A DNA stretch of 7,136 bases, from the NCBI GenBank assembly GCA_003557825.1, contig PWNM01000582.1, forward strand, positions 1 through 7,136, written 5' to 3'. This DNA comes from Candidatus Hydrogenedentota bacterium. Lineage in GTDB: Bacteria; Hydrogenedentota; Hydrogenedentia; Hydrogenedentales; SLHB01. Under the pieces are notes generated by a model. It saw only the letters and a list, made by a program, of their open reading frames with translations, made no database searches and had not been told where the DNA came from. A program made the position numbers and the translations under genes. Numbering within the stretch: position 1 is the stretch's first letter; every line of letters starts with the position of its first letter. Positions 6,306-7,136 of the stretch are shown here, piece after piece.

Positions 6306-7136
6306 ATGATGAACTGGATGGTTGTGTCGTTCGTAAGTGTTGTGGGGATTCTGGCCTTTGCAGCCGGTGCAGAGCCGCGCGTGTTTCATGTGGATGATTT
6401 CGGCGCGAAACCGGATTCCGGAGAGGATGCCGGACCGGCCATTCGCGCAGCCATCGCTTCCGCCCTTGCCGTAGAAGGCTCCACTGAGGTGCGATTTGGA
6501 CCGGGCGAGTATATTGTGGGGGCCAACGAAAATGCCCGATTTCATCTCGAGATTTCAGATGCATCGAATCTGATCCTCAACGGAAATGACGCCACCATCA
6601 TCCTACAAAATCCGCTTGCCGGGGGCGTCGCATTTCACAGTTCAAGCACGTGCGGCGTCAAGGGTCTTACATTCGACTACGAGACGTTGCCCTTCACGCA
6701 AGGAACGGTTGTTGCCGTTGATGAAGAAGGCGGAACATTTGACCTGGACATCGATCCGGGCTTTCCCGATCTCGATACGCCCTGGATGCAACGCACCTTG
6801 GGAGAGACAATAGGTAGTAGTCAGTTGCCCGGGTTTGGCATGCAACGGGAACGAGACACGTTTCGCCTCAAGGAAAACGCCGTTAGCGCCATGGCCCTAG
6901 GCGGTTGGGAGCATATCGCAGACCGGGTCTATCGTGTGAGGCCAACCAATGAAACGGGCCTGCCCTTGCCATGGCCGCACATGGAAGTGGGCGATGGGTT
7001 CGTCTACGTTGCCCGGACCCATGGCGCAGTGGTCTATTTTTACCAATGTGATACGGTAGACGTTCACGATATCACCATCTACGCCGGGCCGAGCGCCGCC
7101 GTCATCGCCGATCAGACCGATGACTTGCATGTACGC
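6306..7136 (+). CDS. Secreted pectate-lyase-like beta-helix protein, 3' end cut off
   Basis: An uninterrupted frame of 277 codons runs from the ATG at 6306 to the window edge, so the C-terminus is missing. Residues 1-22 are a signal peptide (hydrophobic core about 6-20, likely cleavage AGA|EP). The mature start VDDFGAKPDSGEDAGPAI (29-46), followed by VRFGPGEYIVG, is the classic opening of right-handed parallel beta-helix proteins of the pectate-lyase-3 type, where the helix cap precedes stacked coils. Short coil-like repeats follow (NLILNGNDATIIL; TCGVKGLTFDYETLPFTQG; CDTVDVHDITIYAG). The segment around ETLPFTQGTVVAVD, with a later DIDPGFPDLDTP, resembles GH110-like and related planctomycete-type helices. 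Such proteins are polysaccharide lyases or glycosidases; the catalytic residues probably lie in the missing part, so activity is not assigned. It is 1 nt after the sulfatase stop, so co-translation is likely and a role on the same glycan is inferred. Confidence 0.9.
   Translation, partial: MMNWMVVSFVSVVGILAFAAGAEPRVFHVDDFGAKPDSGEDAGPAIRAAIASALAVEGSTEVRFGPGEYIVGANENARFHLEISDASNLILNGNDATIILQNPLAGGVAFHSSSTCGVKGLTFDYETLPFTQGTVVAVDEEGGTFDLDIDPGFPDLDTPWMQRTLGETIGSSQLPGFGMQRERDTFRLKENAVSAMALGGWEHIADRVYRVRPTNETGLPLPWPHMEVGDGFVYVARTHGAVVYFYQCDTVDVHDITIYAGPSAAVIADQTDDLHVR

Noticed and set aside
6081..6564. Minus-strand open frames across the sulfatase/beta-helix junction
   Set aside because: They are antisense to two recognisable genes and rich in Arg, His and Pro, as expected of shadow frames.
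1..7136. CRISPR arrays, tRNA or rRNA genes, insertion sequences, phage genes
   Set aside because: I saw no regularly spaced repeats, cloverleaf-like segments, transposase motifs or phage-type proteins on either strand.

Overview
The window looks like part of a bacterial carbohydrate-degradation cluster. It holds six genes, all on the + strand and tightly packed, after a 332-base non-coding leader. Base composition is moderately GC-rich (judged by eye). A family S1 sulfatase, a GH5-type glycosidase, a DUF4432 mutarotase-like protein and a pectate-lyase-like beta-helix protein together, with no SusC/SusD pair visible, suggest a heterotrophic polysaccharide degrader. The PVC superphylum (Planctomycetota, Verrucomicrobiota, Lentisphaerota) or Hydrogenedentota would fit. 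This placement rests on gene content and style only; no marker gene is present.

Layout. 1-332: no convincing gene; it has a plausible sigma70-like promoter (270-299) directly before the first gene and several short palindromes or repeats. 333-1463: DUF4432 aldose-1-epimerase-like protein. 1474-2670: secreted protein of unknown family with a probable TIM-barrel pattern. 2671-2731: short gap with a 7-bp inverted repeat. 2732-3703: six-TM cation diffusion facilitator with an unusual TM2 metal site and a His-rich tail. 3704-3764: short gap containing a perfect TATAAT. 3765-4970: secreted GH5-like glycoside hydrolase with the expected catalytic residues. 4973-6304: sulfatase with the CSPSR formylglycine motif, no signal peptide and two departures from the usual active site. 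6306-7136: a secreted right-handed beta-helix protein that runs off the right edge.

How they may work together (inference). The three proteins with signal peptides (unknown barrel, GH5, beta-helix) would act on a polysaccharide outside the cytoplasm. The sulfatase appears cytoplasmic and would strip sulfate from imported sugars or oligosaccharides. The mutarotase-like protein would interconvert anomers of the released sugar. The last three genes are separated by 2 nt and 1 nt and carry strong Shine-Dalgarno sequences inside the preceding gene, so they are probably translationally coupled. The role of the metal transporter in this set is unclear; it may simply be co-transcribed. The substrate cannot be named from the sequence.
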